Positions 8,271 through 17,191 of a stretch of DNA of 64,000 bases are shown in pieces. The position numbers and the translations under genes were made by a program. The stretch lies in contig JAZKGE010000013.1 of the NCBI GenBank assembly GCA_040386075.1, positions 124,001-188,000 on the forward strand, given 5' to 3'. The stretch comes from UBA4416 sp040386075. Lineage in GTDB: Bacteria; Bacteroidota; Bacteroidia; B-17B0; Aurantibacillaceae. Numbering within the stretch: the first letter of the stretch is position 1; each line of letters begins with the position of its first letter. The notes below the pieces were generated by a model that ran no database searches, was not told the origin of the DNA, and worked only from the letters and a program-made list of their open reading frames with translations.

Positions 8271-9146
8271 TTAAAAAAATAAAACATCAAACGAACAATC
8301 ATAATGCTGCTCACCGGCCAATTTAATAATACCTGTTTTTTCAGTAAGCTCTCCATTAGCTGTTTCACTATCTGCTATCCCCTGCCATGGCTCCAGGCAA
8401 ACAAAATGTTCGGTTCCCTTTTTTGTCCAGATACCAAAGTAAGGCCAGTTTTTAGAAACAAGAGTAATTCCGTGTTTTGTTTTGGATGACAGTAATTTTA
8501 CTTCGTCGATCTGTGCATTCATAAAAACCAAAGCATCATGATCAAACAACTGCTTTGATACATTTAGCTTATGATCCTTCAGATTAATTTGTCTTGTATT
8601 GGAAGTTACCAAGCCTTCATTCAACGAGTTGATCGTTAACTGATCTTTTCCGGGAAACAGCAATTCGTAATCAGTAAAGGATTCGGTGTTTAGTAAAGGG
8701 CAATTAAATGCCGGATGAGCTCCTACCGAAAAATAAAGATCCTTATGATCGGGATTGAAAACATGATAGTTCGTAATTACTTTATTCTCTGTTAGCTTAT
8801 AACCTATTTGAAAACTAAAATGAAAAGGATAATGTGCTAATGTTTGTTCTGATGCTGTAAATTCAAACAACAAATTATTGTCCGTTTGTTCAATACAGAT
8901 AAACTCGTTATCCCTTGCAAAACCGTGTTGTGGCAATTGATAGGATTGAGATCCATATTGAAATTGACCACCTTTTAATTTGCCCACAATAGGAAATAAA
9001 TTTGGAGCATGTCGTGCCCAGATGTTATTATCTGCCTGCCAGATATACTCAATAGAAGTTTCTTTAGACCTGACAGAACATAATTCGGCACCAAACGAAT
9101 TTACTTTAACGGATAACAGATTATTTTGTAACTCAAATGTTGCCAT
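8271..9146 (-). CDS. Aldose 1-epimerase family protein
   Basis: This 291-residue protein belongs to the galactose-mutarotase-like superfamily, close to the YeaD/LacX branch. Motifs are the arginine-bearing RHAPNLFPIVGKL near residue 45, HGFARD, the catalytic-His segment SVGAHPAFNCP in mid-protein, and CLEPWQGIADS near the C-terminus with the probable catalytic Glu. It interconverts anomers of free sugars or sugar phosphates in the cytoplasm; the exact sugar is unknown. Its ATG overlaps the stop of the DUF493 gene by one base (TAATG) and its own stop abuts the LTA-synthase-like start, so it sits in the operon's centre. Confidence 0.88.
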   Translation of the reverse strand: MATFELQNNLLSVKVNSFGAELCSVRSKETSIEYIWQADNNIWARHAPNLFPIVGKLKGGQFQYGSQSYQLPQHGFARDNEFICIEQTDNNLLFEFTASEQTLAHYPFHFSFQIGYKLTENKVITNYHVFNPDHKDLYFSVGAHPAFNCPLLNTESFTDYELLFPGKDQLTINSLNEGLVTSNTRQINLKDHKLNVSKQLFDHDALVFMNAQIDEVKLLSSKTKHGITLVSKNWPYFGIWTKKGTEHFVCLEPWQGIADSETANGELTEKTGIIKLAGEQHYDCSFDVLFF

Positions 9147-9418
9147 TATAACGACATGACCCCTTCTATTTCTGCTGCTTTTTCATAAATAGAAATTACT
9201 TCGTCAACACTCATCACTACCTGTTTGACAGTAATACTTACATAATTGCCTTTGGCAGATTGTTTTTGAATGATATCTGCGTCATCATCAAATATCACTT
9301 CTACCAACGCCATTGTTTTATTATCGGCTTTGATAATGAACTTGAACATATATATATAAGGGAAAGAAGTGATACTCTCTTCCAGTTTCTTTCTTAATTC
9401 ATCGAATGTATTTGCCAT
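9146..9418 (-). CDS. DUF493 (YbeD-like) small protein
   Basis: A 90-residue protein with the DUF493 pattern: an N-terminal helix, FPYIYMFKFIIKADN, a central FDDDADI strand-turn, GNYVSITVKQ, and a last helix of the VDEVISIYEKA type. The family has an ACT-like alpha-beta fold, and its E. coli member YbeD has no settled function. It starts one base after the LysE stop codon region and overlaps the epimerase start by one base. It is cytoplasmic, full length, with no odd features. Confidence 0.85.
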   Translation of the reverse strand: MANTFDELRKKLEESITSFPYIYMFKFIIKADNKTMALVEVIFDDDADIIQKQSAKGNYVSITVKQVVMSVDEVISIYEKAAEIEGVMSL

Positions 9419-9419
9419 T

Positions 9420-10064
9420 TTATTTATTAAAATAGTGATTGTAGATAAGTATCATTCCAAAAATGATCAAGGCGGTTCCTGTAATGTAGTTTACCACCAT
9501 CATGATCTTATCCGTTAAAATATGTTTGATCTTGGCAGCCAGTTTTACTTTAGATAGCTCAACAGCCAGAACTGCTGCTAATACTATCCCAAAGAATAAC
9601 AGCAGCTTGATCATCGAGTATTCCATGATCTTGCCAATTGCAGCAACGTTTGCCAGCCATAATAACCAAACCGTTGGATTGAAAAGGTTTAAGAAAAACC
9701 CTTTCAACAACATCAGCTTTGGACTTGGCAATTGATTTTTATCGATCTCTATCGTTTCATCCGTTTTTACAGGATGCTTCTTAAAAAAGAAAGCGCCGAA
9801 TACAATTAATATGCCACCGCCAATGGTTGCAAATAAAGTTTGTGTTTTTTCAGATTGTAATAAATTGGCCATTCCAAAATGAACCAATACACAAACCAAT
9901 AAGCAAATGAACAGATCGCTTAATACAACACCTATGGCCAAAAAAGAACCCGTTCGGTATCCAAACTTAATGCCTGTATTTATTAATGCAAAGAATGCCG
10001 GCCCAAACGAAAATGTGAGCAGCACAATAATGATGATAGCGTTATATATTAAACTTAAGATCAA
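9420..10064 (-). CDS. LysE/RhtB-family exporter
   Basis: A 214-residue inner-membrane protein with six hydrophobic segments. The LysE-family N-terminus is FSFGPAFFALINTGIKFGYRTG (partial motif GPAFFALI near residue 21), and the mid-protein segment has NLFNPTVWLLW, the usual family loop. Members export amino acids or derivatives such as lysine, homoserine or threonine by proton exchange. The start overlaps the end of the GH3-family gene by four bases (ATGA type), so the two are translationally coupled. That coupling suggests an amino-acid conjugate as a substrate, which is inference only. Confidence 0.88.
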   Translation of the reverse strand: MILSLIYNAIIIIVLLTFSFGPAFFALINTGIKFGYRTGSFLAIGVVLSDLFICLLVCVLVHFGMANLLQSEKTQTLFATIGGGILIVFGAFFFKKHPVKTDETIEIDKNQLPSPKLMLLKGFFLNLFNPTVWLLWLANVAAIGKIMEYSMIKLLLFFGIVLAAVLAVELSKVKLAAKIKHILTDKIMMVVNYITGTALIIFGMILIYNHYFNK

Positions 10065-11596
10065 AACGTATTTTTATAACCGGCAATAAAAGCTTGCCAT
10101 TCTTCTAACAATTTTCCTTTTAAAACTCTTGGGAATTTATGTGCCGATCCCAATTTCCCCTTAGCAGCCATAAAATCAATAAAGGCATCATCCGGCAATA
10201 CTTTCACATACACATCCTTTAAAGCTGCAATCCTTTCTGTGCGATAATCATCATTGATCTCTTTTAAATGAAAATCCAGGCGTTGTTTAATATCTTCTTC
10301 GGATACTGCTTTATTAGAACCAACATACCATTGATGCGCAAATAGAGTGCCATGTGGGATACCTGCCACAGTAAACTCATTGATCTCGATCTTAAGATCA
10401 TCAGACGTTAATTTGATTGCACGGCTCATATTCTCAACCGATAAATGTTCTCCGCATAAACTCAGGTAATGCTTTGTTCGTCCTGTAATAACGATCTCGG
10501 CATGTTCCAGATCAGTAAAACGAATTGTATCGCCAATTAAATATCTCCAGGCTCCAGCGCAGGAAGATAGCAATAAAGCGTAATCTTTTCCAAGTTCTAC
10601 ATCTTTAATGGTTAAGGCATTTGCCCCAGCTTTCATATTTCCGTCAGAATCAAAATTATCTTCATTAAAAGGAACGAACTCATAAAAAATGCCATTATCC
10701 AATAACATCCTCATACCTTGCTGAGGGTTTGGCCGTTCCTGGTATGCGATCAATCCTTCTGAGGCAAGATAAGTATCAGAAAAGATCAGAGGAAAAGCTG
10801 TTAGCTTGGCAATACTTTTACGATAGGGTTCAATCGAAACTCCTGCATGCACGTATGCTCTCAGGTTTGGCCATATCTCATGAATGGTTTTTACATTATA
10901 ATGTTCGATAACCCGCTCCATCAAAATCTGCACCCATGCAGGAACACCAACAATAACTCCAATATCCCAGTCCTTTGCATTCTTAACAATCTCTGCTAAT
11001 TTTGTTTCCCAGTCTTTGTATCTTGAAATTTGTTTCCCCGGTTTATAAAAACGCTGAAACCATACCGGAATGTTAGCCGCTGTTATGCCACTCAAATCAC
11101 CAGAATAATGGCTCCCGTTAAAATCAAGCAAAGTACTTCCACCGATCATCAACATCCCTCTCGTAAAATGCTCTTTAGGTAAATCGTAATTACCTTGCGC
11201 AACAAGTTGCCTCACACTGCCTTTTTTAAAAGCTTTGAGCATTTCCTTTGTAACCGGTATATATTTACTGGCTGCTTCAGATGTACCAGAACTTAAGGCA
11301 AAATATTTAATATGATTTGGCCAACATACATAAGGTTCACCCTTAATAGCGCGATACCACCACTCTTTGTAGATGCTGCTGTAATCATACATTTTAACAG
11401 TGGACTGAAATCCTTCGATGGGGTTTTTTTGTTGTAATAATTTCGTAAAATGAAAATGTTCTCCAAAAGCAGTATGCTCTGCCTTGGTCAATAATTTTTT
11501 AAGGACCTTAGTTTGTTGCGTGTAATAATTTGTGCGCTTAGGGATTTTATTTCCTAACTGGACTACGCCTTTTAATATTGAATTGAGTATTGCCAT
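10061..11596 (-). CDS. GH3 auxin-responsive-promoter family acyl-acid amido synthetase
   Basis: A 511-residue protein of the GH3 branch of the ANL adenylating superfamily. Landmarks are TAFGEHFHF near residue 45, the nucleotide loop ALSSGTSEAASKYIPVT near 113-129, a mid-protein YLASEG motif, and the C-terminal hinge region ITGRTKHYLSLCGEHLS. Plant GH3 enzymes adenylate a carboxylic acid and couple it to an amino acid; bacterial members are widespread in Bacteroidota, but their substrates are mostly unknown. It is the first gene of the minus-strand run, overlapping lysE by four bases. The 83-nt gap upstream to the M42 peptidase gene is AT-rich with no clear promoter. The family is sure; the acid and amino acid are not. 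Confidence 0.9.
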   Translation of the reverse strand: MAILNSILKGVVQLGNKIPKRTNYYTQQTKVLKKLLTKAEHTAFGEHFHFTKLLQQKNPIEGFQSTVKMYDYSSIYKEWWYRAIKGEPYVCWPNHIKYFALSSGTSEAASKYIPVTKEMLKAFKKGSVRQLVAQGNYDLPKEHFTRGMLMIGGSTLLDFNGSHYSGDLSGITAANIPVWFQRFYKPGKQISRYKDWETKLAEIVKNAKDWDIGVIVGVPAWVQILMERVIEHYNVKTIHEIWPNLRAYVHAGVSIEPYRKSIAKLTAFPLIFSDTYLASEGLIAYQERPNPQQGMRMLLDNGIFYEFVPFNEDNFDSDGNMKAGANALTIKDVELGKDYALLLSSCAGAWRYLIGDTIRFTDLEHAEIVITGRTKHYLSLCGEHLSVENMSRAIKLTSDDLKIEINEFTVAGIPHGTLFAHQWYVGSNKAVSEEDIKQRLDFHLKEINDDYRTERIAALKDVYVKVLPDDAFIDFMAAKGKLGSAHKFPRVLKGKLLEEWQAFIAGYKNTF

Positions 11597-11679
11597 TTTA
11601 TTTAATTACTGAGTCTTGAGTTAAAGAATTTAAAGAGTTTATTTTAATCTTTAATTCATCAATTCTCTATCTCCATCAA

Positions 11680-12786
11680 TTATTTTAAGTATCTGAAGTC
11701 CTGATTGTTTTTAATATTTTTTAATGAGGCTAAAATTAATTTGATCACGTTCTCCACATCATCTTTATGAACACTTTCAACAGTTGTGTGCATATAGCGT
11801 AAAGGTAAAGAGATTAATGCCGAAGCAACGCCTTCGGTACTAAATGCAAAAGCATCCGTATCTGTTCCGGTAACACGACTCGCTGCCTGACGTTGGAAAT
11901 CGATCTTATTTTTTTTGGCAGCATCAATAATTAATTTCAATAAATTATTTTGTACTGCTGGTCCGTAAGATAAAACAGGGCCTTTACCACAGGCAAGGTC
12001 TCCGCTGGCGATCTTGTTCATCATTGGTGTTTGTGTATCATGGCAAACATCAGTTACAATAGCTGCATTAGGTTTGATCTTATGAGCGATCATAGTTGCA
12101 CCATTCAATCCAACTTCTTCTTGTACGGCATTAACAATATATAATCCAAACGGTAATTTTGTTTTGCTTTCTTTTAATAAGCGGGCAACTTCAGCGATCA
12201 TAAAACCGCCTACTCTGTTATCCAGTGCCCTGCCAACAAAATAACGATCATTTAGTACCATGAATTCATCTTCGTAGGTTACAACACAACCAACATGCAC
12301 CCCAAGCTCTTCCACTTCTTTATCACTCTTACAACCCAGATCGAGAAAAATATTTTTCAATGTTGGTGTTTCTTCTCTAGCCGCATCACGCACGTGAATG
12401 GCAGGCCAGCCAAAGATCCCTTTAACAATGCCTTTCTCTGTATGAATATTAACCCGTTTGGATGGAGCTATCTGATGATCACTTCCGCCGTTCCTTCTGA
12501 GGTAAATAAATCCGTCTTTTGTAATGTAATGTACAAACCATGAAATTTCATCGGCATGTGCTTCTATTACAACTTTGTAAGGTGCGTCAGGATTAACAAC
12601 CCCTACAACCGTACCATAAGTATCTACAAAATAACTATCAATGTATGGTTTAATATAATTTAACCACATTTTTTGTCCTTCACTTTCAAAACCGGTAGGT
12701 GAAGGATTATTTAAATAATTTTTTAAAAATGCCAAAGAGTTTGAAGTTAAAATACTCTTCTCTTTTTTAGTTGTTTTCTTTGCCAT
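11680..12786 (-). CDS. M42 family glutamyl aminopeptidase / endoglucanase-like metallopeptidase
   Basis: A 368-residue di-metal aminopeptidase of MEROPS family M42 (FrvX/YsdC/PepA type). Metal and catalytic motifs are EAHADEISW (His77, Asp79), GRALDNRVGG (Asp189), VQEEVGLNG (Glu223-Glu224), VTDVCHDT and a C-terminal MHTTVE. These enzymes form large tetrahedral complexes and remove N-terminal residues from peptides. A Lys-rich start (MAKKTTKKEK) precedes the domain and looks disordered. It is transcribed away from rnhA, with 132 nt of divergent promoter space. Confidence 0.92.
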   Translation of the reverse strand: MAKKTTKKEKSILTSNSLAFLKNYLNNPSPTGFESEGQKMWLNYIKPYIDSYFVDTYGTVVGVVNPDAPYKVVIEAHADEISWFVHYITKDGFIYLRRNGGSDHQIAPSKRVNIHTEKGIVKGIFGWPAIHVRDAAREETPTLKNIFLDLGCKSDKEVEELGVHVGCVVTYEDEFMVLNDRYFVGRALDNRVGGFMIAEVARLLKESKTKLPFGLYIVNAVQEEVGLNGATMIAHKIKPNAAIVTDVCHDTQTPMMNKIASGDLACGKGPVLSYGPAVQNNLLKLIIDAAKKNKIDFQRQAASRVTGTDTDAFAFSTEGVASALISLPLRYMHTTVESVHKDDVENVIKLILASLKNIKNNQDFRYLK

Positions 12787-12918
12787 ACGGTGTGTGTATA
12801 TAGATTTTAAATATATAAAAAATTGTGGAATTACGAGGCTGTTTTATACAATTTTAATAGAAATGAAATGCCCTGATATGCAGCTCTTTCCTACAAAAAA
12901 ACTATATTTACAAAATTG
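12787..12918. promoter_or_regulatory. Divergent intergenic region between the M42 peptidase and rnhA
   Basis: This AT-rich stretch must carry promoters for both genes. Toward rnhA, TATATTTA at 12903-12910 is one base off the Bacteroidota -7 motif TAnnTTTG, but I see no matching TTTG at the -33 distance. No other structure is clear. Confidence 0.3.
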
Positions 12919-13404
12919 ATGAACAGTACTGTGATAGAAATATACACCGATGGCGCTTGCAGCGGAAATCCTGGTCCCGGCGGTTACGGTGTAGTAATGA
13001 AATACAAGGAACAGCGCAAAGAAATGGCGCAGGGATTTAAACTCACCACCAACAACCGCATGGAATTGCTTGCTATTATTGTAGCGCTTGAGTCTCTGAA
13101 AAAAGAGAACTCCGATGTCGTTGTTTATTCTGATTCGAAATACGTGGTTGACTCTATTAATTTAGGCTGGGTACATGGTTGGGTAAAAAAAGGATTTAAA
13201 GACAAGGCTAATCCCGATCTGTGGAAACGCTTTTTATTGATCCACAAAAAACACAACATTAAATTTGTTTGGGTAAAAGGACATGCATCCAATGCCGAAA
13301 ATAACCGTTGCGATGAATTAGCCGTAGCGGCAAGTAAGAGTAAAACTCTATTGATCGACGAGGGATATCAGCCGGTTAAAAAAGGAAATGGCTTAGGGAT
13401 TTAA
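12919..13404 (+). CDS. rnhA: Ribonuclease HI
   Basis: A 161-residue RNase H1 that cuts the RNA strand of RNA-DNA hybrids. It has the four catalytic acids: Asp11 in IYTDGACSGNPGPGGYG, Glu49 in NNRMELLA, Asp72 in YSDSKYV and Asp132 in RCDELA. His122 lies in the flexible loop KGHAS. The tryptophan-rich basic handle (GWVHGWVKKGF) is present. I place the start at ATG 12919; a TTG directly before it is in frame but unneeded. The end lies one base from the stop of the convergent FMN reductase gene. Confidence 0.95.
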   Translation: MNSTVIEIYTDGACSGNPGPGGYGVVMKYKEQRKEMAQGFKLTTNNRMELLAIIVALESLKKENSDVVVYSDSKYVVDSINLGWVHGWVKKGFKDKANPDLWKRFLLIHKKHNIKFVWVKGHASNAENNRCDELAVAASKSKTLLIDEGYQPVKKGNGLGI

Positions 13405-13405
13405 A

Positions 13406-13933
13406 TTAGAACTTTAAAAAGCCTTCCAGCTGCCAATCAATTACCTTTTGCGTTTCAGCATCAGCTAAAACACCATTAATATCCAGTAGTGTTTCTACCC
13501 TGCTGATCGGTAATTTGTTGTGATATACATTGATCTTAAGGTAATTCAAAATATTGGTCAAATGCTCCAACCCTCTTAAGTTTCCGGCTCTTCCTGTAGA
13601 AACTCCAACTAAACAAGCTTTGTTGTCAGCCCACATGCTTGGTGGAACGGCATCTAAAAACACTTTTAAAATGCCGGCAAAACTTCCGTTATACTCCGGC
13701 GCCAAAAAAATAAATTTGGTTTGGTGTTCAATATGCGTATCTATAAATTTCTGAAAATCAGGGGACCTTTTTCCAAACAGATCGCTATACAAAAAAGACT
13801 CCGGTAAACTCCTCAGGCTAAACAGATCAACCTCAATTCCTTTGCTTTTTAAAGTTGAAACATAATAATTTGCTATCTTCTCAGTGTTGCTATCAACCCT
13901 GTTTGTTCCGGATATGATTGTAATTGAATGCAT
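13406..13933 (-). CDS. NADPH-dependent FMN reductase family protein
   Basis: A 175-residue flavodoxin-fold reductase. The N-terminal phosphate loop is SGTNRVDSNT (about residues 8-17), FLAPEYNGSFAG carries the family's PEYN signature near residues 77-88, and VGVSTGRAGNL lies further along. Members reduce FMN, quinones, azo dyes or chromate using NAD(P)H. It is convergent with rnhA with a one-base gap, and no partner gene is evident. Substrate unknown. Confidence 0.9.
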   Translation of the reverse strand: MHSITIISGTNRVDSNTEKIANYYVSTLKSKGIEVDLFSLRSLPESFLYSDLFGKRSPDFQKFIDTHIEHQTKFIFLAPEYNGSFAGILKVFLDAVPPSMWADNKACLVGVSTGRAGNLRGLEHLTNILNYLKINVYHNKLPISRVETLLDINGVLADAETQKVIDWQLEGFLKF

Positions 13934-14049
13934 TATATTATTAACATTTTGGCGAAGTTATGAATTTTACTGTTAAAAACTAAAAACTGATAAAATCCCA
14001 TAATAGTTTAAATTTACCTGATACAATTTGTACTAAATACCGATTTTTA

Positions 14050-14730
14050 ATGGACATTACTTATTACGGACATTCTTGCTTTGGGATTGAAATTAATGGA
14101 AAACATCTGCTGTTCGACCCATTTATATCTCCCAACGAACTAGCTAAGAATATTGATGTAACTACTGTAAAAGCCGATTATATTCTCATATCTCACGGAC
14201 ACGAAGATCATATCGCAGACGCTGTTTCGATTGCCAAACGTACCGAAGCCCTAATAGTTTGTAATTATGAGATTTATGTATGGCTCAAAAAACAGGGTGT
14301 TGAAAATATCCACCCAATGAATATTGGCGGAAAAAAATTATTTGATTTTGGCTCGGTTAAATGTGTCAATGCCATTCACAGCAGCAGCCTCCCCGATGGT
14401 TCCTATGGTGGAAATCCTATGGGTTTTGTGATCGAAAGCAGTGATAAGAATTTTTATTATGCCGGAGATACTGCATTAACAAGGGATATGAAGCTTATCG
14501 GTGATTATCGCCGGGTTGATTTCGCTTTTCTACCTATCGGCGACAACTTTACGATGGGAGTGGATAATGCCATCATTGCAACCGAATTCATCAATTGCAA
14601 TGATATCATCGGAATGCATTATGATACGTTTGGTTTTATAAAGATCGATAAGCCTGAAGCTATCAATAGATTTAACAGACAAGGAAAAAAATTAGCCTTA
14701 TTGGAAATAGGAGAAACGATCAATAAATAA
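14050..14730 (+). CDS. Metallo-beta-lactamase-fold hydrolase, UPF0173 family
   Basis: A 226-residue single-domain MBL-fold hydrolase, similar to YtkL/UPF0173. It starts with ITYYGHSCFGIEI and has the metal motif SHGHEDH (His49, His51, Asp53, His54). A later His (NAIHSSS), the bridging Asp in YAGDTALT and a C-terminal His (GMHYDTF) complete the set. The reaction is unknown. It lies seven bases upstream of parA and is likely co-transcribed. The 116-nt upstream region separates it from the divergent FMN reductase gene; no perfect promoter motif was seen there. Confidence 0.9.
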   Translation: MDITYYGHSCFGIEINGKHLLFDPFISPNELAKNIDVTTVKADYILISHGHEDHIADAVSIAKRTEALIVCNYEIYVWLKKQGVENIHPMNIGGKKLFDFGSVKCVNAIHSSSLPDGSYGGNPMGFVIESSDKNFYYAGDTALTRDMKLIGDYRRVDFAFLPIGDNFTMGVDNAIIATEFINCNDIIGMHYDTFGFIKIDKPEAINRFNRQGKKLALLEIGETINK

Positions 14731-14737
14731 AAAAGAC

Positions 14738-15571
14738 ATGGGAAAAATAATAGCAATAGCAAATCAAAAAGGCGGCGTTGGAAAAACAACTTCTGCCATT
14801 AATTTAGCAGCATCATTAGCCGTTTTAGAATACAAAACGCTTTTAGTAGATGCAGATCCACAAGCTAATGCTACATCTGGCGTGGGTATCGATCCAAAAA
14901 ATGTAAAGGCAGGACTCTATGAATGTGTTATCGATAGCAAACATCCAAAAGAGCTGATCATCGAAACTGATACACCTAATTTATATTTATTACCAACTAA
15001 TACCGACTTGGTAGCTATTGAATTGGAGATCGTAAATCTGCCTGACAGAGATTACATGATGAAAGCAGCTTTGGATAAAATAAAAGGAGATTATGATTTT
15101 ATCATCATCGATTGTTGCCCTTCTCTTGGTTTAACTGTTATTAATTCATTGGCTGCTGCCGACAGTGTTATCATTCCTGTACAATGCGAGTATTTTGCAT
15201 TGGAAGGAATGGGTAAGCTATTACAGACCATTAAACTGATCCAGGAACATATCAATACTCAACTTGACATTGAAGGTGTGTTATTGACCATGTACGATCC
15301 ACGTTTAAAACTGGCAAACCAAGTGGTGGAAGAAGTGAAAATGCATTTCCAGAACATGGTATTCAACACCATTGTACAACGCAATACCAAATTGGCCGAA
15401 GCGCCTAGCCATGGTAAAACCATCATTATGCATGATGCCATTGGAAAAGGATCGCTTAACTACTTAAATTTAGCCCGCGAAATTTTACAACGTAACGGTC
15501 TCACAAAAATAAGCGACGAAGATCGTACCATGACATTTACAGAAGAAGAGTCAGAATTTAACGAAGGATAA
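14738..15571 (+). CDS. parA: Chromosome-partitioning ATPase ParA/Soj
   Basis: A 277-residue ParA-type ATPase with the deviant Walker A KGGVGKTT (residues 11-18), the A' motif LVDADPQANAT near 40-50 and the Walker B-like IIIDCCPSLG near 123. There is no N-terminal DNA-binding extension, so it is a chromosomal (Soj-like) form that moves ParB-parS complexes on the nucleoid. parB follows 82 nt on. That gap is filled with degenerate repeats of ATTCAT/ATTATGA-type sequence and has no gene. Confidence 0.95.
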   Translation: MGKIIAIANQKGGVGKTTSAINLAASLAVLEYKTLLVDADPQANATSGVGIDPKNVKAGLYECVIDSKHPKELIIETDTPNLYLLPTNTDLVAIELEIVNLPDRDYMMKAALDKIKGDYDFIIIDCCPSLGLTVINSLAAADSVIIPVQCEYFALEGMGKLLQTIKLIQEHINTQLDIEGVLLTMYDPRLKLANQVVEEVKMHFQNMVFNTIVQRNTKLAEAPSHGKTIIMHDAIGKGSLNYLNLAREILQRNGLTKISDEDRTMTFTEEESEFNEG

Positions 15572-15653
15572 TTTAAAGATGAGTTATGAATTATGAGTTA
15601 TAAATTAAGCTCTCAATTCATTAATCATTAATCATAATTTATAATTAAAAAAG

Positions 15654-16550
15654 ATGAGTACCAACAAAAAACCGGCATTAGGAAGAGGATTAAGTGCATT
15701 GCTAGAAAATGCCAAAACAGATATTACAACCAAACAAACAGGTGATGGTTCACCTGTGGTTGGTTCGATAGCTGTTATCAAAATGAAAGATATTGAAACA
15801 AATCCGTTTCAACCACGTACTAATTTTGAAGAAATTGCACTACAGGAATTGTCAGATTCTATTAAACAGCATGGGATCATACAACCAATTACGGTTCGTA
15901 AATTGGGTTATGATAAATATCAACTGATCTCGGGTGAACGTCGTTTCAGAGCTTCGCAACTAGCTGAGTTAAAAGAGATCCCTGCATACATTCGTGTTGC
16001 CAATGATCAGGCAATGCTTGAGATGGGACTAATAGAGAACATTCAACGCGAAGATCTGGATCCAATGGAAGTTGCCTTGAGCTACAAACGCTTAATAGAT
16101 GAATGTAATATCACACAGGAGCAATTGGGTGAGAAAGTAAACAAACAACGCAGTACGGTTACCAACTTTTTACGTTTATTGAAATTACCAGCTGTTATTC
16201 AAAAAGCAGTGCGCGATAAAGATATTTCTATGGGACATGCCCGTGCTTTATTAAGTATTGAAAATGAAGACAAACAACTGGCAATTTATGCCATGGCGGT
16301 TGAGAATGAACTATCTGTTCGTCAAATTGAAGAATTGGCTCGTGGTGAGAAATTACAATTTAAACCAAAAACCACTCGTGTAGAAAAACCATTAACTATT
16401 GAGGATAAACAGATCGCAAAAAAACTGGAGAAAATATTTAGTAAGTCGTTCGACTTCAAACGCAACCCTAAAGGGGTGGGAGCTATTACTTTGAACTTTA
16501 GTAACGATACCGAACTTCAGCATATTTTATCCTTTTTTGACATAAATTAA
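15654..16550 (+). CDS. parB: Chromosome-partitioning protein ParB
   Basis: A 298-residue ParB/Spo0J CTPase. The start has the family motif KPALGRGLSALL. The N-terminal ParB domain carries IETNPFQPRTNF and ISGERRFRASQLA (CTP-binding GERRFRA). A helix-turn-helix core follows (LGEKVNKQRSTVTNFLRLL and MGHARALLS), then a C-terminal dimer region (about 250-298). It binds parS sites and spreads as a clamp. I did not see the consensus parS palindrome near the locus, but I did not scan exhaustively. Part of the parA-parB-DUF5683-dapB-lepB run. Confidence 0.95.
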   Translation: MSTNKKPALGRGLSALLENAKTDITTKQTGDGSPVVGSIAVIKMKDIETNPFQPRTNFEEIALQELSDSIKQHGIIQPITVRKLGYDKYQLISGERRFRASQLAELKEIPAYIRVANDQAMLEMGLIENIQREDLDPMEVALSYKRLIDECNITQEQLGEKVNKQRSTVTNFLRLLKLPAVIQKAVRDKDISMGHARALLSIENEDKQLAIYAMAVENELSVRQIEELARGEKLQFKPKTTRVEKPLTIEDKQIAKKLEKIFSKSFDFKRNPKGVGAITLNFSNDTELQHILSFFDIN

Positions 16551-16607
16551 CTAACCATTAGTCACAGTAGATCTGTTTGTTAGATTTGTGTGATTATTTT
16601 TGATTAG

Positions 16608-17189
16608 GTGAAAGTTTTATTATCATATATACTGTTTTTTATATTCATTAGCGTATCCGTTCATGCCCAGCAGAACGACTCTATAAGAACTGTATATAAA
16701 GAAGATTCCATTCACGCCAAACGAGCTGTAAAAAAAGCGATCTACGGTAATGCGCGCAAAGCAACCATTATGAGTGCCTGCTTACCGGGACTTGGACAGA
16801 TATATAACAGAAAATACTGGAAAGCACCTGTTATTTATGCTGCCTTGGGTGGTTTAGGATATTGGGGGGTAAGTAATCATATAAAATATAAATATTACAG
16901 CGACAATTTAAAAGCTATTTATGATGATGATGCAAATACTGTAAATTCTACATTGTATAGCAGTGATCAATTAGTAACTCAAAAAAAATATTATCAAAAA
17001 TACAGAGATATAGCTATTATTGTTGGTGCATTGGTTTATCTGGTAAACATAATAGATGCCAATGTTGATGCGCATTTAAAAACATTTGACATTACTGATG
17101 ATCTGAGCTTGCAGGTTAATCCCTACTCAAACCTGGACTATAACAATAAATTACAGGCCGGATTATCTTTGAAATTAAAATTTAAGTAA
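16608..17189 (+). CDS. DUF5683 membrane protein
   Basis: A 193-residue protein with a cleavable-looking signal (ends near VHAQ), a charged stretch, then the DUF5683 core: ATIMSACLPGLGQIYNRKYWK near 57-77, followed by hydrophobic hairpins (APVIYAALGGLGYWG and IAIIVGALVYLVNIIDA). The domain occurs in Bacteroidota directly after parB; function unknown. The start is GTG 16608, 57 nt after parB. A short amphipathic beta-like tail ends in basic residues. Confidence 0.85.
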   Translation: MKVLLSYILFFIFISVSVHAQQNDSIRTVYKEDSIHAKRAVKKAIYGNARKATIMSACLPGLGQIYNRKYWKAPVIYAALGGLGYWGVSNHIKYKYYSDNLKAIYDDDANTVNSTLYSSDQLVTQKKYYQKYRDIAIIVGALVYLVNIIDANVDAHLKTFDITDDLSLQVNPYSNLDYNNKLQAGLSLKLKFK

Positions 17190-17191
17190 GT

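Noticed and set aside
12295..12543. Antisense frame within the M42 peptidase gene.
   Set aside because: No conserved motif and a well-supported gene lies on the other strand.
14738..17189. A parS site near parAB.
   Set aside because: I looked for the consensus palindrome TGTTTCACGTGAAACA and saw none, though I could not scan mechanically.
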